From contig OX419758.1 in assembly GCA_948567375.1 (NCBI GenBank), positions 50,845,001-50,909,000 of the forward strand: a stretch of DNA of 64,000 nt. The letters run 5' to 3'. The notes under the pieces were generated by a model. The model searched no databases. It was not told the origin of the DNA and saw only the letters and a program-made list of their open reading frames with translations. Source of the DNA: Lunularia cruciata (Eukaryota; Streptophyta; Marchantiopsida; Lunulariales; Lunulariaceae). Shown in pieces: positions 1 through 10,109 of this stretch. Each line of letters starts with the position of its first letter. Position 1 is the stretch's first letter. The translations under genes and the position numbers were made by a program.

Positions 1-689
1 CATCATGTCAATGGTTGTTGAAAGCTAGCTTGTGGTTCTAAGCAGTCTCGAGAGTCACTCCATCTTTGTAAGGGCAGAGGTAGTTTAACTAGAGCCACCA
101 AACCTTATATATTGCTCAAGAGTAAGTAGTGTGATCCCTATTATTGTTGTGGCACCTTGTTAGCCTCAAGGATCCCCATTTAGCAGTCTTCAGGTTGTTT
201 AAATGGGTTAGAAGTGTGGAGCTTTCTCTTTCTCTTATTTGTGTATCTTTATCTATCAGATCTTGTGTTTGTGTAGTGTAAGTTAGTTGTTGGTGGTTTT
301 GGTGACACCTAAACATGAATCTAAATGCATCTAATTCTGGTTCTTGCAGGACTTAACTCAATCCAAGATTGGGATTGTACTTGCACTAGGATGTTGCTTG
401 TGTATATTAGTCAGCTGAGTGTTGTGGTGTAGACCCCTCTTAGCATGAAAAAGGTCAATCAAAGTAACTCTTGGTGTTGTAACAATCCTTAGAGAAGCAA
501 CCTTGCTTTAGGAGAAGCGTCTTCTCTCCAAGAGATGACAAGGAAACAAATGCAGACTGTGACCAAACTTCTCTTGAACAAGATCTCACGGTGTGTAAAG
601 GTTGTTCTTTGCTACAACAAGGTGTAACTCCCTTCCATCTTTTGAATAATAGTTCAATCAAACCTTAGGATTAGAATCATAATGGGAAT
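1..689. other. Unassigned A+T-rich DNA
   Basis: I see no convincing coding region, RNA gene or recognisable repeat boundary here. The short open stretches lack ATG starts of useful length and have no family resemblance. It may be an unrecognisable upstream part of the decayed gypsy element that follows on the + strand. Confidence 0.5.
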
Positions 690-1075
690 GACCTTAGGAT
701 GCATTCTTACCCTACCTTGAGCCTTTTCCAAGACAATGACAATACTTCCTTCCACTTCTTCTGCACAATAGAGCACTTATCCAAGTAGATTGAGTTGGTG
801 GTACTTCTCAACAAGTCTAGTGAAGAGATAATTTAATAATTTTTGGATCAAGTTCTTAGTTGTTTTGGTCCACCAATTGAGGACTTGATTGATCAAGGTA
901 CAAAGTTCTTGGGAGAATTCTAGGTCTTGTGTGAAAGGCCTTGGTTCATCACCATACAATCTCCCAAAATCACCTTGAGACAGATGGTTTAGCAGAGAGT
1001 GGTTTAGATAGTGAAGAGAGGATTGTATAAGTATGGTCTTTAGAAAGGCCACTTGGGAGATTGGGATTTCAATTT
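690..1075 (+). pseudogene. Ty3/gypsy integrase remnant
   Basis: Broken reading frames on the + strand still show integrase core landmarks. 'SK*IELVVLLNKSSEE' near 780-830 matches the 'FSKWIELVAFPDKSS' of the minus-strand copy at 51315-51515. 'DQGTKFLGEF' near 890-920 carries the second catalytic Asp. A frameshifted version of the 'DGLAERVV' type motif near 985-1010 would carry the catalytic Glu. Then comes 'KRGLYKYGL' and 'KGHLGDW' near 1015-1060. Several in-frame stops and at least one frameshift make it non-functional. Assignment to Ty3/gypsy rests on motif order and the better preserved second copy. Confidence 0.6.
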
Positions 1076-1482
1076 ACTTTGGTTGGCTATGGGCTATTGT
1101 TTTAGCCAGAAAGTCTTCTTAGCATCTCTCTATCCCTAGTTCTTACTCCATGGATGAGATCCAAATTTACTTATAGCCATTTATCATGATGCAATTATAA
1201 TTTTGGACTTGGGTGATCCAAATGTGTAGGTAATTATATATTCTCAAGAGGTAGAGATCTTTTTGAGAGTGATGCCAATGGCCTTTGAGAACTTAGCAAT
1301 TGCTTAACACAAGGATACCTTACCTTATGCCACTTTTCAAAGGATGAGGTTACAAACCTCAATTCAGTGGTTCCATCTAGGTGATTATGTATATCTATAG
1401 TAGATTGCACCAACACTTCTTGATGTGACTATAGGCCACATTATCTTGAGAGTGCACAAGGTTTTTCCCTTTTGGAGTCCTT

Positions 1483-1773
1483 ATGTTGGAAGGACAGGAT
1501 GGTGTTGTTTGGAAGGATCAAATGCACAATTGTGCACCATGCTACCTCTCAAACATTGATGGCACAATGGACCCAAGGTTGGCAATTGTTTGTGTAGGCT
1601 TGCAATGTACGTTAAGTGACTCTTTAGGTGGAGTTGCTACTATGTTAGTGTGTGATAGTTTTCAAGTGGATAGCATATGGCATGTTTGGTGGTACCTCTC
1701 CTCATGGTGGTACCTCAAGGGCAATGATTATGTCCTTGTACTTGAATCTATAATGAGTTCACTCCTTATGTGA
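1483..1773 (+). pseudogene. Degenerate PHD-finger remnant downstream of integrase
   Basis: This 96-codon open stretch aligns by eye with the intact PHD finger at 50457-50669 on the minus strand: 'NIDGTMDPRLAIV' here against 'NIDGLMDPSLALV' there, then 'ATMLVCDS' against 'AIMLVCDS'. In this copy most zinc ligands are gone: the second Cys of the first pair, the second Cys of the CDSC pair, and the final pair are replaced, and a CW repeat-like 'WWYLSSWWYL' interrupts the treble. PHD fingers usually read histone H3 tails, so an integrase-linked PHD would plausibly act in chromatin targeting. Here it is dead. Confidence 0.55.
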
Positions 1774-1917
1774 TATAGATTGCAGACATGCAATTAATAA
1801 AATGGCTTGATAACACCTAATCTCTTGATCTTTGTTCAGCATAGGGCATATCAAATACTTGGAGTAGTAGATGGTTATCTAGTGTTAGCAAGACCTAACC
1901 ACCAGCTAGGGAGTGAT

Positions 1918-2440
1918 TGTGTGTCTTTGGAGTTTTTGTGTGACTTCAGTATAAATTGTGTTTCTATAGTGTATGATGTTGACAATGACGTATGCTAAGC
2001 GACTATATATATATATATATATATATGCACAACATTTAGATCATCATGATGAGTTTGCTCCAATGCTGGAGTGATAGATTTGGTGGTCATTATGGTATAA
2101 GCAGTTGCTCACAGACTACTTAGTGATGACTAGGTATGGTATCAGATTGATTGATTGCACCATTAAGGTACCATTTGCACCATAAGGTGCACCATTAGGG
2201 CTAGATTCTTGGTTTCTCTAGAGGGGGTATACCTTGAAGTGTAACTCCAAAGAGCTCACTTCTTCTATGTTGATCCTTTGAGCACTTGGCTATGGTGGAC
2301 AGAGACCAACAAGTTTGACCTTGATTCTCTTAACTAGAATGGGTGTGGCTTAATGATGTGATCAAGGGCAATTGGCAATGTATATTGAGTGTTGGAGTGT
2401 TCAGATTTGAGACTTAATTTGAGTTGTGATAACTGATTCC
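1918..2440 (+). repeat. LTR-like unit of the PHD gypsy family
   Basis: It follows a purine-rich tract ('agctagggagtgatt') just as the 556-bp unit at 49731-50286 does on the other strand. It starts with TGTGTCTTTGG, the equivalent of TGTGGCACTTTAG there. The unit is about 523 bp and strongly diverged. The same landmark near its middle ('gtatacctt', 'gtgtaactccaaagagctcac') is shared with 20010-20440 and 49731-50286. LTR identity is inferred from position after integrase, PHD and a polypurine-like tract. Confidence 0.5.
2004..2026. repeat. (TA)n microsatellite
   Basis: A run of alternating T and A of about 23 bp lies inside the LTR-like unit. The minus-strand copy has only a short 'tatatatgcac' at the equivalent place, so this run expanded locally. 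Confidence 0.9.
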
Positions 2441-2545
2441 TATGGGTCTTTGGAGTTTTTGTGTGACTTCTATATAAGTTGTGCCTCTAAAGTGTATGAT
2501 GTTTACAATGATGGATATTGAGTAGCAATGTATATATGTATAACA
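2441..2545 (+). repeat. Second head of the LTR-like unit (direct repeat)
   Basis: About 100 bp repeat the first 100 bp of the unit at 1918: 'gtctttggagtttttgtgtg' occurs at both, and both go on to 'agtgtatgatgtt'. The opposite-strand copy has the same arrangement at 49636-49730. Confidence 0.5.
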
Positions 2546-3632
2546 ACTTTTCCAATCAACTCATGCACTTTTCAGTAAGAAATCTTTTATTTTTTGGTCT
2601 ATATATGTACAAAGTAATTACGTCTCTCATATCATGTGTTGAAATCAACATAGACCAAGTGCATGCCATACAAAGCATGGAATTTCTCATTTGTCTACTC
2701 ATTCAAACTTCTACTTACTTATCCAATTCTTAGGAATTCTTTGGAGGTCTCAATACAACACTACAACCAAGCATACATTAGCTATTAAAGCACAAGCTGC
2801 TTGTTGTTTTAAAACTGCACCTCAATATGTAAGGATTAAAATATTATCTTGCCATTTCCTAAATACATTTTATATTTTCATTGGAGTATTATCTGCTAGC
2901 TCATTTTTGAAGTGTGCACACAAGGAAGATTCATAAGGATCAATTAGTTAGTAGAATTAAGTTACAAGAAGTATATTGTACATGTCTTGTAGAATATGAA
3001 TAGGCTATTCATTATCAAAACATACAAGTAGTTTAACTTCATTTCAGAGGCTTCAAATAATACGTTGTATCTTTTATGCATGGGAATCATATTGATTCTT
3101 CAGTTTAACAAGATTTTGAAGTACCTATTAAGCACATTATGATTAAATGGTTATCTCCGAGCTCGCTTGGGTTCTAGAGTTGACATGATCATTATGTGCT
3201 TGGAACTATTTTCAATTTGTTTGAAGAGCATCTCCACTCCCACTGACCTCTTGTGGAATAAACTATATTGAACAAGGCATGCGTAATACACCGGTAAACA
3301 TGCCAAGTTTATCAAGACATGCTAGATTCCACGATGTGAGGTATGGAAATTTTGATTTGCTTGGGTTTTCATTAAAAATCATGAAACTGAAGTAATTACA
3401 AGGAGCTGATACATCTAGGTTCGTGATATTCCTCATCATCCCCATCGTACACTTGGAGGATGTATACCACATCTACCCATGGAATACCTATATCACACCG
3501 TTTAAAATTTTACTTTTGTAGGTTACATTGTTTCTTGTGCTTGTGCTTTTGCAGATAATTTTCTGCGGCTTCTAGCCCTTTTTACGTGGGCCTAAGGCTC
3601 TTATTTCTCATTCGCACTTCTTTGTGCTCTTT
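2546..3632. other. Unassigned DNA upstream of the copia insertion
   Basis: No element or gene could be assigned. A + strand stretch near 3262-3390 reads open ('GMRNTPVNMPSLSRHARFHD' and on) but lacks an ATG and any family I recognise. It could be an old exon or old transposon coding sequence. The copia element is inserted at 3637. Confidence 0.4.
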
Positions 3633-3637
3633 CGGGG
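3633..3637. repeat. Target-site duplication, left (CGGGG)
   Basis: Five bases directly before the 5' LTR. The right copy at 8818-8822 is TGGGG. The one difference is C/T at a CpG, as expected from deamination of a methylated cytosine. Confidence 0.7.
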
Positions 3638-3670
3638 TGTTAGTTGTGATAATCTCGAGTTTAGTGACTA

Positions 3671-3755
3671 GATACATGACTAGGCTAGATACCTGATTAG
3701 ACTTGATACATGATTAGACTAGATACATGATTAGGCTAGATACATGATTAGGGTG
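3671..3755 (+). repeat. Five 17-bp tandem repeats in U3 of the 5' LTR
   Basis: Five head-to-tail units of the type GATACATGATTAGGCTA start at 3671, 3688, 3705, 3722 and 3739. They lie 60-145 bp upstream of the TATA box, the usual place for LTR enhancer repeats. The enhancer role is inferred from position. Confidence 0.85.
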
Positions 3756-3814
3756 AAGTGAGGGCGCAGCCTCAATTAGGGCTATGCAAAGCAACCTGCT
3801 AGAGCTTGCTTGTG

Positions 3815-3823
3815 TATATATAT
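3815..3823 (+). promoter_or_regulatory. TATA box of the copia LTR
   Basis: TATATATAT lies 236 bp upstream of the gag ATG and downstream of the tandem repeats. It would place the transcription start (U3/R border) around 3845-3855. An identical box is at 8505-8513 in the 3' LTR. Confidence 0.6.
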
Positions 3824-4050
3824 GAGTGCTCTCTGCTCATGTTAAGGTAAGTTCTCATACAAGGATCATTCCCAGCACCTTGTACCTTGTTTAGGGTGTG
3901 TTCTATGCTGCTTCCCACTGGGGTACCTTTCATGCTACGTGAGTGCTGCTGTGTACTATCTTTGAAGGCTCTGAGAGAGAGTGAGTTGAATATTGCTGAG
4001 TGCAATTAGGAGTGTCTACTCTGGTGAGACTAGGAAAGCTGAGTGCTAGG

Positions 4051-6543
4051 ATGTCTGATACATCAGAAGTCAGAATGACTGAGGATAGACCATCTACTTC
4101 AAAGACTAGAAGGAAAGGTTATCATCAGGTTATGGGCACACAATCACCATTGGGGTTGATAGGAGAACTCATAGAACTAGAGAAACTAGGAAACAATAAT
4201 TACAAAGCCTGGGCTTTGGATGTGAAGTGTATCCTAGACAGTTATGACTGTTTGGACTTGGCATTAGAAGCTCATGATATAGATGAGCTTGAGTCCAACA
4301 AGGAGGAGAGAATCAAGCATTCTACTACTAGGAGGTTTCTGCTAAGGGCTATGCAAGAGCAAGTCAGAGACCTAGTAGACACTTATGCTTGGAGTTGGGA
4401 GATCTGGCTCAAACTCAAGAATTTTTACTCTGTTGAGAGACTGGAAAGTTCCAGTAGGATCTGGGATGGGATGTGGAACACTAAACTTGCAGATGGTGAA
4501 GACTTTACTTTGCACTTGTCAAAGTTACAGAAGGTCTTCAAGAGTGTCAAGGAGGATGGGTGTCCCCTTACAGAGAAATATGAGATTAACCATCTCTTGA
4601 GGACTCTCCCTCCAAGCTACCAGCCTATCAAAGTAGCTCTAAAAGTTCTACCTGTTGAAGTTGTCACATGGGACTATGTGATAAACAGATTGCTGGTGTT
4701 TAGCAGAGACAGAGAGGACCTAGAGATGAAGTTTAATGATTTGGGAGATTCTGCTCTGTTCAGTGCTTCTTCTCAGTCAAGGAGAGTGCCAAATAGAAGA
4801 GTGAGCAAACTAGAGCAATCCAGAGTGAGTAAATCTGGTAAAGGGGTTAGTAGTGTTGCTAACATGATCTGTTATTTCTGTCATGAGAAAGGTCATGTTG
4901 CACCTATATGTCCCAAGAGAGGAGAAAGGAGAGAACGAGAGCTGAAGAAGGTAGGAAAGGGACCTCAACCAGTAAGAGGTAAAAAATTTCCGAGTTCAAC
5001 TTACAACATAGAGGAGTGCAATGAGATAAAAAGCGATGAGGAGGGGTACTCAGCAAAAAAGCTAGATTGTGGAATGTTGGCAGAATTGCAGTTGTCCACA
5101 AACAGTTCTGGATGGTTCTTGGATTCTGGAGCCACCTCTCATATTTGTTACCAGAAGGAGCTGTTCTCAACTCTTCAACCTCTGAAGATTCCCAAGAGTG
5201 TTCGTTGTGGACCTGGGATTCTAAATCTAGTGTTAGGAACTGGCAAAGTTCCTATTGCCTTCACGGGAAGATCTTACACAAGTTCTTGTAAGAGCTATTT
5301 GGAAGATGTGCTCTATGTTCCGGACTACACCAAGAACTTGATATCAGTACATCGCCTCATGGAGCATGGAGTGGATGTTCTGTTTGAAAGCAACAGAAAT
5401 CAATGCACTTTGAAGAAAAGAGAGCTGGTCCTTGGATATGGCACTGCCAGAGGGAAGCTGTTCAAGTTGATGGAAGCTGATTGTTCTGATTCTGCATTGG
5501 TAGCAGAAAACAGAAATGATATCCATCTGTGGCATTTGAGGTTAGGGCACTTGTCAGTGCAAAACCTATATGCTTTAAAGAAGGTAGTGGATGGGTTGAA
5601 ACTGGATCCCAAAGGAAAAGTCGAGTTCTGCATTGGGTGTGCAGAAGGTAAGGCACACAAGGCTCCTATCCCCAAGAAATCTTCATCTAGAGCTTTTGGT
5701 GTTCTAGATGTCATACATTTTGATGTATGGGGATACATGACTGAGAAGTCATTGAGTGGAGTAGCCTACTATATTTCCTTTGTGGATGATTACAGTAGAA
5801 AGAGCTTTATCTATCTCATGAAAAGCAAGGATGAAGTGCTACAAAAATTCCAGAAGTTTGTAGCCATGGCTGAGTTGCAGACTGGGAGAAAAGTCAAGCG
5901 ATTGAGAACAGATGGAGGCAGAGAATACAAGAATGAGGAATTCCTCTCCTTTCTGTCAGAGAAAGGAATCCTTCTTGACTGTACAGCCAGAGACAGTCCT
6001 GCACAGAATGGAGTTGCAGAAAGGTTAAATAGGACACTGGTGGACAAAGCATTGGCCATGCTCCAACATGCCAAGCTGGAGAGAAAGTTTTGGGGTGCTG
6101 CAATTAGCACTGCAAATTACCTCAGAAATATCAGTGGTACCACAGCATTGCAAGGAAGAACTCCTGAAGAATGCTGGAGTGGTAAGAAACCTAATCTTTC
6201 AGCTTTGAAGGTTTTTGGATGTCCTGCCTATGTTCATATTCCCAAGGAGCAAAGGAGGAAGTTCACAAAGAAAGCTGAGAGAATGCTCTTTGTAGGATAT
6301 AAAGAGGGACTGAAAGGATATCTTCTGTATAATCCTAAGTCTAGACAGATCATCAGAAGTAGAGATGTACTCTTTGATGAATTGAGGCTTGGAGTGAGAA
6401 CAGTGACAAGTTGCAAAAGCAAGCTGATCAGTATGATCAGCCTGATCGACCTATCTTCCCAAGCTGCAGAGTTAGTTTTTCAGATAAATCATCAGAAGAG
6501 CAATCTCTACCTGAAGCTGATGGTTCACCAAAGGAGAGTCTGA
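4051..6543 (+). pseudogene. Copia Gag-protease-integrase (first frame of the broken polyprotein)
   Basis: From the ATG at 4051, inside the 5' LTR, 830 codons are open. Gag of the UBN2 type comes first. A CX2CX4HX4C zinc knuckle 'CYFCHEKGHVAPIC' is near residue 274. The protease has 'WFLDSGATSH' with its catalytic Asp near residue 358. The integrase zinc region has 'LWHLRLGHLS' and 'CIGC', and the core has 'HFDVWG', 'RTDGGREY' and 'NGVAERLNRT', so the D, D and E residues are present. The frame then leaves the coding phase near 6405 and runs on as nonsense to 6543. The product would act in virus-like particles and nuclear integration. The upstream GTG at 4000 is less likely than this ATG. Confidence 0.88.
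4128..4140 (+). promoter_or_regulatory. Presumed primer-binding site
   Basis: Bases directly after the 5' LTR read GGTTATGGGCACA. This only loosely resembles the usual copia site for initiator Met tRNA (TGGTATCAGAGC). Position argues for a PBS; the primer is not certain. It lies inside the gag reading frame. Confidence 0.35.
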
Positions 6544-7313
6544 AGGTGTACACAAGAAGGCCTAAACAGACGGTGGTATCTGATTCTGATACTACAGAAG
6601 AAGACTCCCAGAAGCAGACTGCAGATGCAGAATCTTCGAGTGAGATTCCGGAGATGTCAAAACATGACATGAAACTTCTTGGCACAGAGCCAAGAAGATC
6701 ACAGAGAGATAGAAAACCTATTGACAGACTTGGCTTTCTATCAGAAGAGATGTTAGATGAATCTTACATCTGTCATGAAGATTGTGATCCAGACACTTTA
6801 CAGCAAGCTTTGCTCAGACCAGATTCGAGTCAGTGGGAGTTGGCTATAGCAGAAGAGAAGAAGTCTCTTCAGACTAATGGTACATGGGTACTAGCTGATT
6901 TACCACCAGGTAGGAAAGCGATTGGTTGTAAATGGGTCAAACGTGGAGCTGAGAATGAGATCCTGAAGTACAAGGCAAGACTTGTTGCAAAGGGCTTCAA
7001 TCAGAAAGCATCAATAGATTATTCAGAAACTTTTGCACCAGTTGCCAGGTATGGATCTATTCGCATGGTTCTAGCTCTTGCTGCAGAGAGAGATTGGGAA
7101 GTGGAGCAGTTAGATGTGAAAACAGCCTTTCTCAATGGAGATTTGAGAGAGACTATCTACATGGATGTTCCAGATGGATATACTGAAGTCAAAGGAGAAG
7201 TATGCTTGCTTAAGAAGGCCTTATATGGTCTTAAGCAAGCTCCTAGAGCCTGGTATGAGAAACTAGACTCATACTTGAGAGAGCAGATTTCAAAGGAGCA
7301 GATTCTGACATGA
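6411..7313 (+). pseudogene. Copia reverse transcriptase, N-terminal part (second frame)
   Basis: This continues the polyprotein in the -1 frame relative to 4051-6543. After a charged linker come 'WELAIAEEKKSLQTNGTW', 'GCKWV', 'ETFAPVARYGSIR' and 'QLDVKTAFLNGDL', which are hallmark copia RT segments, then 'LKKALYGLKQAPRAWY'. The frame ends at 7313 because a second -1 shift occurs near 7280, in a run of GA repeats. The first catalytic Asp of RT lies in 'QLDVKTAF'. The first ATG in this frame is not a biological start; this is one polyprotein with a frameshift near 6405, beside an AAAA run. Single-base loss in this copy or an assembly error would explain it. Confidence 0.88.
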
Positions 7314-8320
7314 GTGTGTATACTAGAGATGATGTATACATAGCTGTATATGTAGATGATCTACTACTGTTGGGGAGCAGTGAATCTATCAAAGGAGTGA
7401 TAGATTTCTTGTGTTCTGTTTTTGAGATGACTATTCTTGGTCCTGTAAAACTCGTTTTGGGAATCAAAGTGAGTAGAGATAGAGAAGCAAGATGGATCCG
7501 AATTAGTCAACCACAGTATGTGAGATCCATACTAGCTAAGTATCAGATGACAGAGGCGAATCCTGTCTCTACACCTCTTGATCTGGGGTGGAAGCACAGC
7601 AGAATCATAGATGGGGAGATGAATCTCTATGACAAAGTGTTGTATCAGAGTGCTCTTGGTTCTCTAATGTTTATCATGGTCTGTACAAGACCAGATATCT
7701 GCTATGCAGTGGGAGCACTAGCTAGATATACTAGCAACCCTGCACAAGTACATTGGAAAGGTATAAAGAGAGTATTCAGGTACTTAAAGGGTACTCAAGA
7801 TGCATTCTTGGAGTACAGAAAGCAAGGAAACATACTTGCTTCTACACTTGAAGCATATACAGATGCTAGTTGGGGAGATGACACAGATAACAGTAGATCA
7901 ACTAGTGGATATGTTATCATGCTTAGTGGTGGAGCAATTAGCTGGCGTAGTAAACAGCAAACATCTGTTGCACTGTCTACTACTGAGGCAGAATTTATGG
8001 CTGCCTCAAATGCTACTCAAGAAGTCATCTGGAACAGGAGACTTCTTAAGAAGTTGGGTTTTGAGCAGGGGAGTCCTACTACATTGTACTGTGACAATAC
8101 AGGAAGTATAGCACTCAGCAAAAATCCTGTACATCACCCAAGGACTAAGCATATTGAGATTAGAAGAAGATTTGTAGAGGAGAAAGAGAAGGAGAATGTA
8201 GTGAAGTTAGTTTACTGTCCTACACAGGAGATGACAGCTGATGTGTTTACAAAAGCTTTACCTAAAGATAAACACATAAAATGTGCTGTAGAAATGGGAA
8301 TAGTCCTAAACTCTCGTTAA
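7310..8320 (+). pseudogene. Copia reverse transcriptase C-terminal part and RNase H (third frame)
   Basis: The 336-codon stretch begins just before the RT active site 'YVDDLLLLG' (YVDD). It includes 'LGSLMFIMVCTRPDICYAVG' and the copia RNase H: 'EAYTDASWGDD', 'SWRSKQQTSVALSTTEAEF' and 'LYCDNTGSIAL', with 'HHPRTKHIEI' near the end. It stops at TAA 8320, seven bases before the 3' LTR, which is normal. Coding phase begins upstream of the ATG at 7310, since about nine codons before it ('DFKGADSD') also belong to RT. It is separated from the preceding domain by a single-base frameshift. Confidence 0.9.
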
Positions 8321-8327
8321 GTGGGAG
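8319..8327 (+). promoter_or_regulatory. Polypurine tract
   Basis: AAGTGGGAG abuts the TG of the 3' LTR and overlaps the last two bases of the stop codon. It is the expected primer site for plus-strand DNA synthesis. Confidence 0.8.
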
Positions 8328-8817
8328 TGTTAGTTGTGATAATCTCGAGTTTAGTGATTAGATACATGACTAGGCTAGATACCTGATTAGACTTGATACA
8401 TGATTAGACTAGATACATGACTAGGCTAGATACATGATTAGGGTGAAGTGAGGGCGCAGCCTCAATTAGGGCTATGCAAAGCAACCTGCTAGAGCTTGCT
8501 TGTGTATATATATGAGTGCTCTCTGCTCATGTTAAGGTAAGTTCTCATACAAGGATCATTCCCAGCACCTTGTACCTTGTTTAGGGTGTGTTCTATGCTG
8601 CTTCCCACTGGGGTACCTTTCATGCTGCGTGAGTGCTGCTGTGTACTATCTTTGAAGGCTCTGAGAGAGAGTGAGTTGAATATTGCTGAGTGCAATTAGG
8701 AGTGTCTACTCTGGTGAGACTAGGAAAGCTGAGTGCTAGAATGTCTGATACATCAGAAGTCAGAATGACTGAGGATAGACCATCTACTTCAAAGACTAGA
8801 AGGAAAGGTTCTCATCA
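8328..8817 (+). repeat. Copia 3' LTR (490 bp)
   Basis: Same length and termini as the 5' LTR, offset 4690 bp. It carries the same 17-bp array (8361-8445) and TATA box (8505-8513). The gag start is duplicated here too and would read out of the element into flanking DNA to a stop at 8878. Confidence 0.95.
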
Positions 8818-8822
8818 TGGGG
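8818..8822. repeat. Target-site duplication, right (TGGGG)
   Basis: Matches CGGGG at 3633-3637 in four of five bases. Confidence 0.7.
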
Positions 8823-10109
8823 TATACTATTTGGCCTTCTGGCCCTTTTTCCTTACCATCCCGGCAGCAGAAAAGTAACCAAAGGCGGAAAGCAAAGCTA
8901 GCAGATTAAGGAAAAGCAGGATTTGGTGAGAAAATATCTGCAAAACTGTTCTCCTGCCTTTGTTGACTTTCACTGTTCACTTTGTTGACCTTCAATACTG
9001 CCTGCTGCGAGTAGCTAGCTATACATGACTGATGTGAAACCTGTAGATATGTCAAAAATATCGTTGAAAACCTCGACGTGTAGATCTCAGGTTGGACCTT
9101 GGAAAGAACAAAGCTACTAACGGAGAATCACCTGTCAATTTTGCAGAATCTGCAGGGCCCGGACATTGCAAATTGATTCTTCTTTGCGTTCCCGCAATTG
9201 CACATTTCACTACGAAGTACGGACATCAATTTTTAGCCTCCAGATAGGAACTCTGTTGTACCAGGTCTTGAAGATAATTGGGATTGCACTACACATCTTG
9301 GAATGTTTTCTGTCGTATAGGACTCTTCGTTCCAGTACAATCTATGACTTTGGACACTCAACAGTTGGATCTTGCAAGTTCAAACTAAAAGTCTCTTTAT
9401 ATACGATCTAGGACCTGCCCATGTGAGAATCCGTTTATCAAAGAAGAGGGAAATAATACAATCAAGTTTTACTCAAGGATTATAATTCACCGTGGGCTCC
9501 ATATATGAGTAAATGGGAGCAGAAATCGTTCACCGAACGGAATATCCTGAACCTAGTTAGAACCGAACTGATACCAACAAGAAACATGTCTGTGGAAGCA
9601 ATGAAATCATAAACGGCTGTAAACTGAAGTCATTTGATAAAACAGGCAAATACTGAGCGGAATATGAGCTAAATCGATAGAAAATGAAGCGAAAATAGGT
9701 ACATTCCAGTAACATTAATAGGAAAATGGTAAGCATGTAAGACAAGAAGCAAGTTTTCGCAATAGAGCGTTCTCGAGTAGCCTTCTCTGTTTCTACTCGA
9801 GAAGAGGATGTAGATGAAACTGAAAGCAAAGAAAAACAATCGGGTGCGTGGGCATCTACATTCGAAAGCAAAGGAAAAGAATAGAACAAGAAAGAAAAGA
9901 CACCGTTAGTGGATGGCGGCTAAGGCGGAGCGAACTGTGACGGGACTGGATAGTGTATATCGGAGTATACTCTATGAGCACATGAACCCTGCAACACTAA
10001 ACTCTTGAATAAGTAGTCGGACTACCATAATAATAAGCTTGCACAGAAGCATGAACGACTTCATTAGTGTCCCAAGAAGTGCGAAACAGCTGAGGAAATG
10101 CCAGTACCT

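Larger units (their letters stand above)
690..2545 (+). mobile_element. Decayed Ty3/gypsy tail with PHD finger (copy 1)
   Basis: This is the 3' part of an old LTR retrotransposon on the + strand: integrase remnant, PHD-finger remnant, then an LTR-like repeat. It was recognised mainly by collinear similarity to the minus-strand copy at 49636-53805. Shared landmarks in order are the integrase stretch, a segment reading 'ggatgagatcca', the PHD region, the tract before the LTR, and the LTR-like unit. Many stops and frameshifts show it is inactive. Its upstream limit is not visible; the start given is only where integrase similarity becomes noticeable. Confidence 0.6.
3638..4127 (+). repeat. Copia 5' LTR (490 bp)
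   Basis: Starts TGTTAGTTGTG and ends TCATCA. It contains a 17-bp tandem array at 3671-3755, a TATA box at 3815-3823 and, unusually, the ATG of gag at 4051, so the last 77 bp are coding. It differs from the 3' LTR at five positions that I can see. Confidence 0.95.
3638..8817 (+). mobile_element. Full-length Ty1/copia retrotransposon
   Basis: The element is 5180 bp: two 490-bp LTRs (TG...CA), a polypurine tract AAGTGGGAG just before the 3' LTR, a 5-bp target duplication with one mismatch, and domains in copia order (Gag, protease, integrase, reverse transcriptase, RNase H). Integrase lies before reverse transcriptase, which separates Ty1/copia from Ty3/gypsy. By eye the LTRs differ at 5 of 490 positions (four transitions, one transversion), so insertion is recent relative to everything else here. 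Two single-base frameshifts break the polyprotein. It is the only copia copy in the window. Confidence 0.95.

Noticed and set aside
2004-2026. TATA promoter at the (TA)n run
   Set aside because: It is a simple microsatellite expansion inside a decayed repeat; the related copy has only a short equivalent.
3262-3390. Possible host exon upstream of the copia element
   Set aside because: Open in one frame with a protein-like look, but with no ATG, no clear splice sites and no recognised family.
6411-7313. Programmed -1 frameshifting in the copia polyprotein
   Set aside because: The two shifts fall inside integrase-RT linker and RT, not at a Gag-Pol border, and I see no slippery heptamer with a following structure. 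Single-base loss is simpler.
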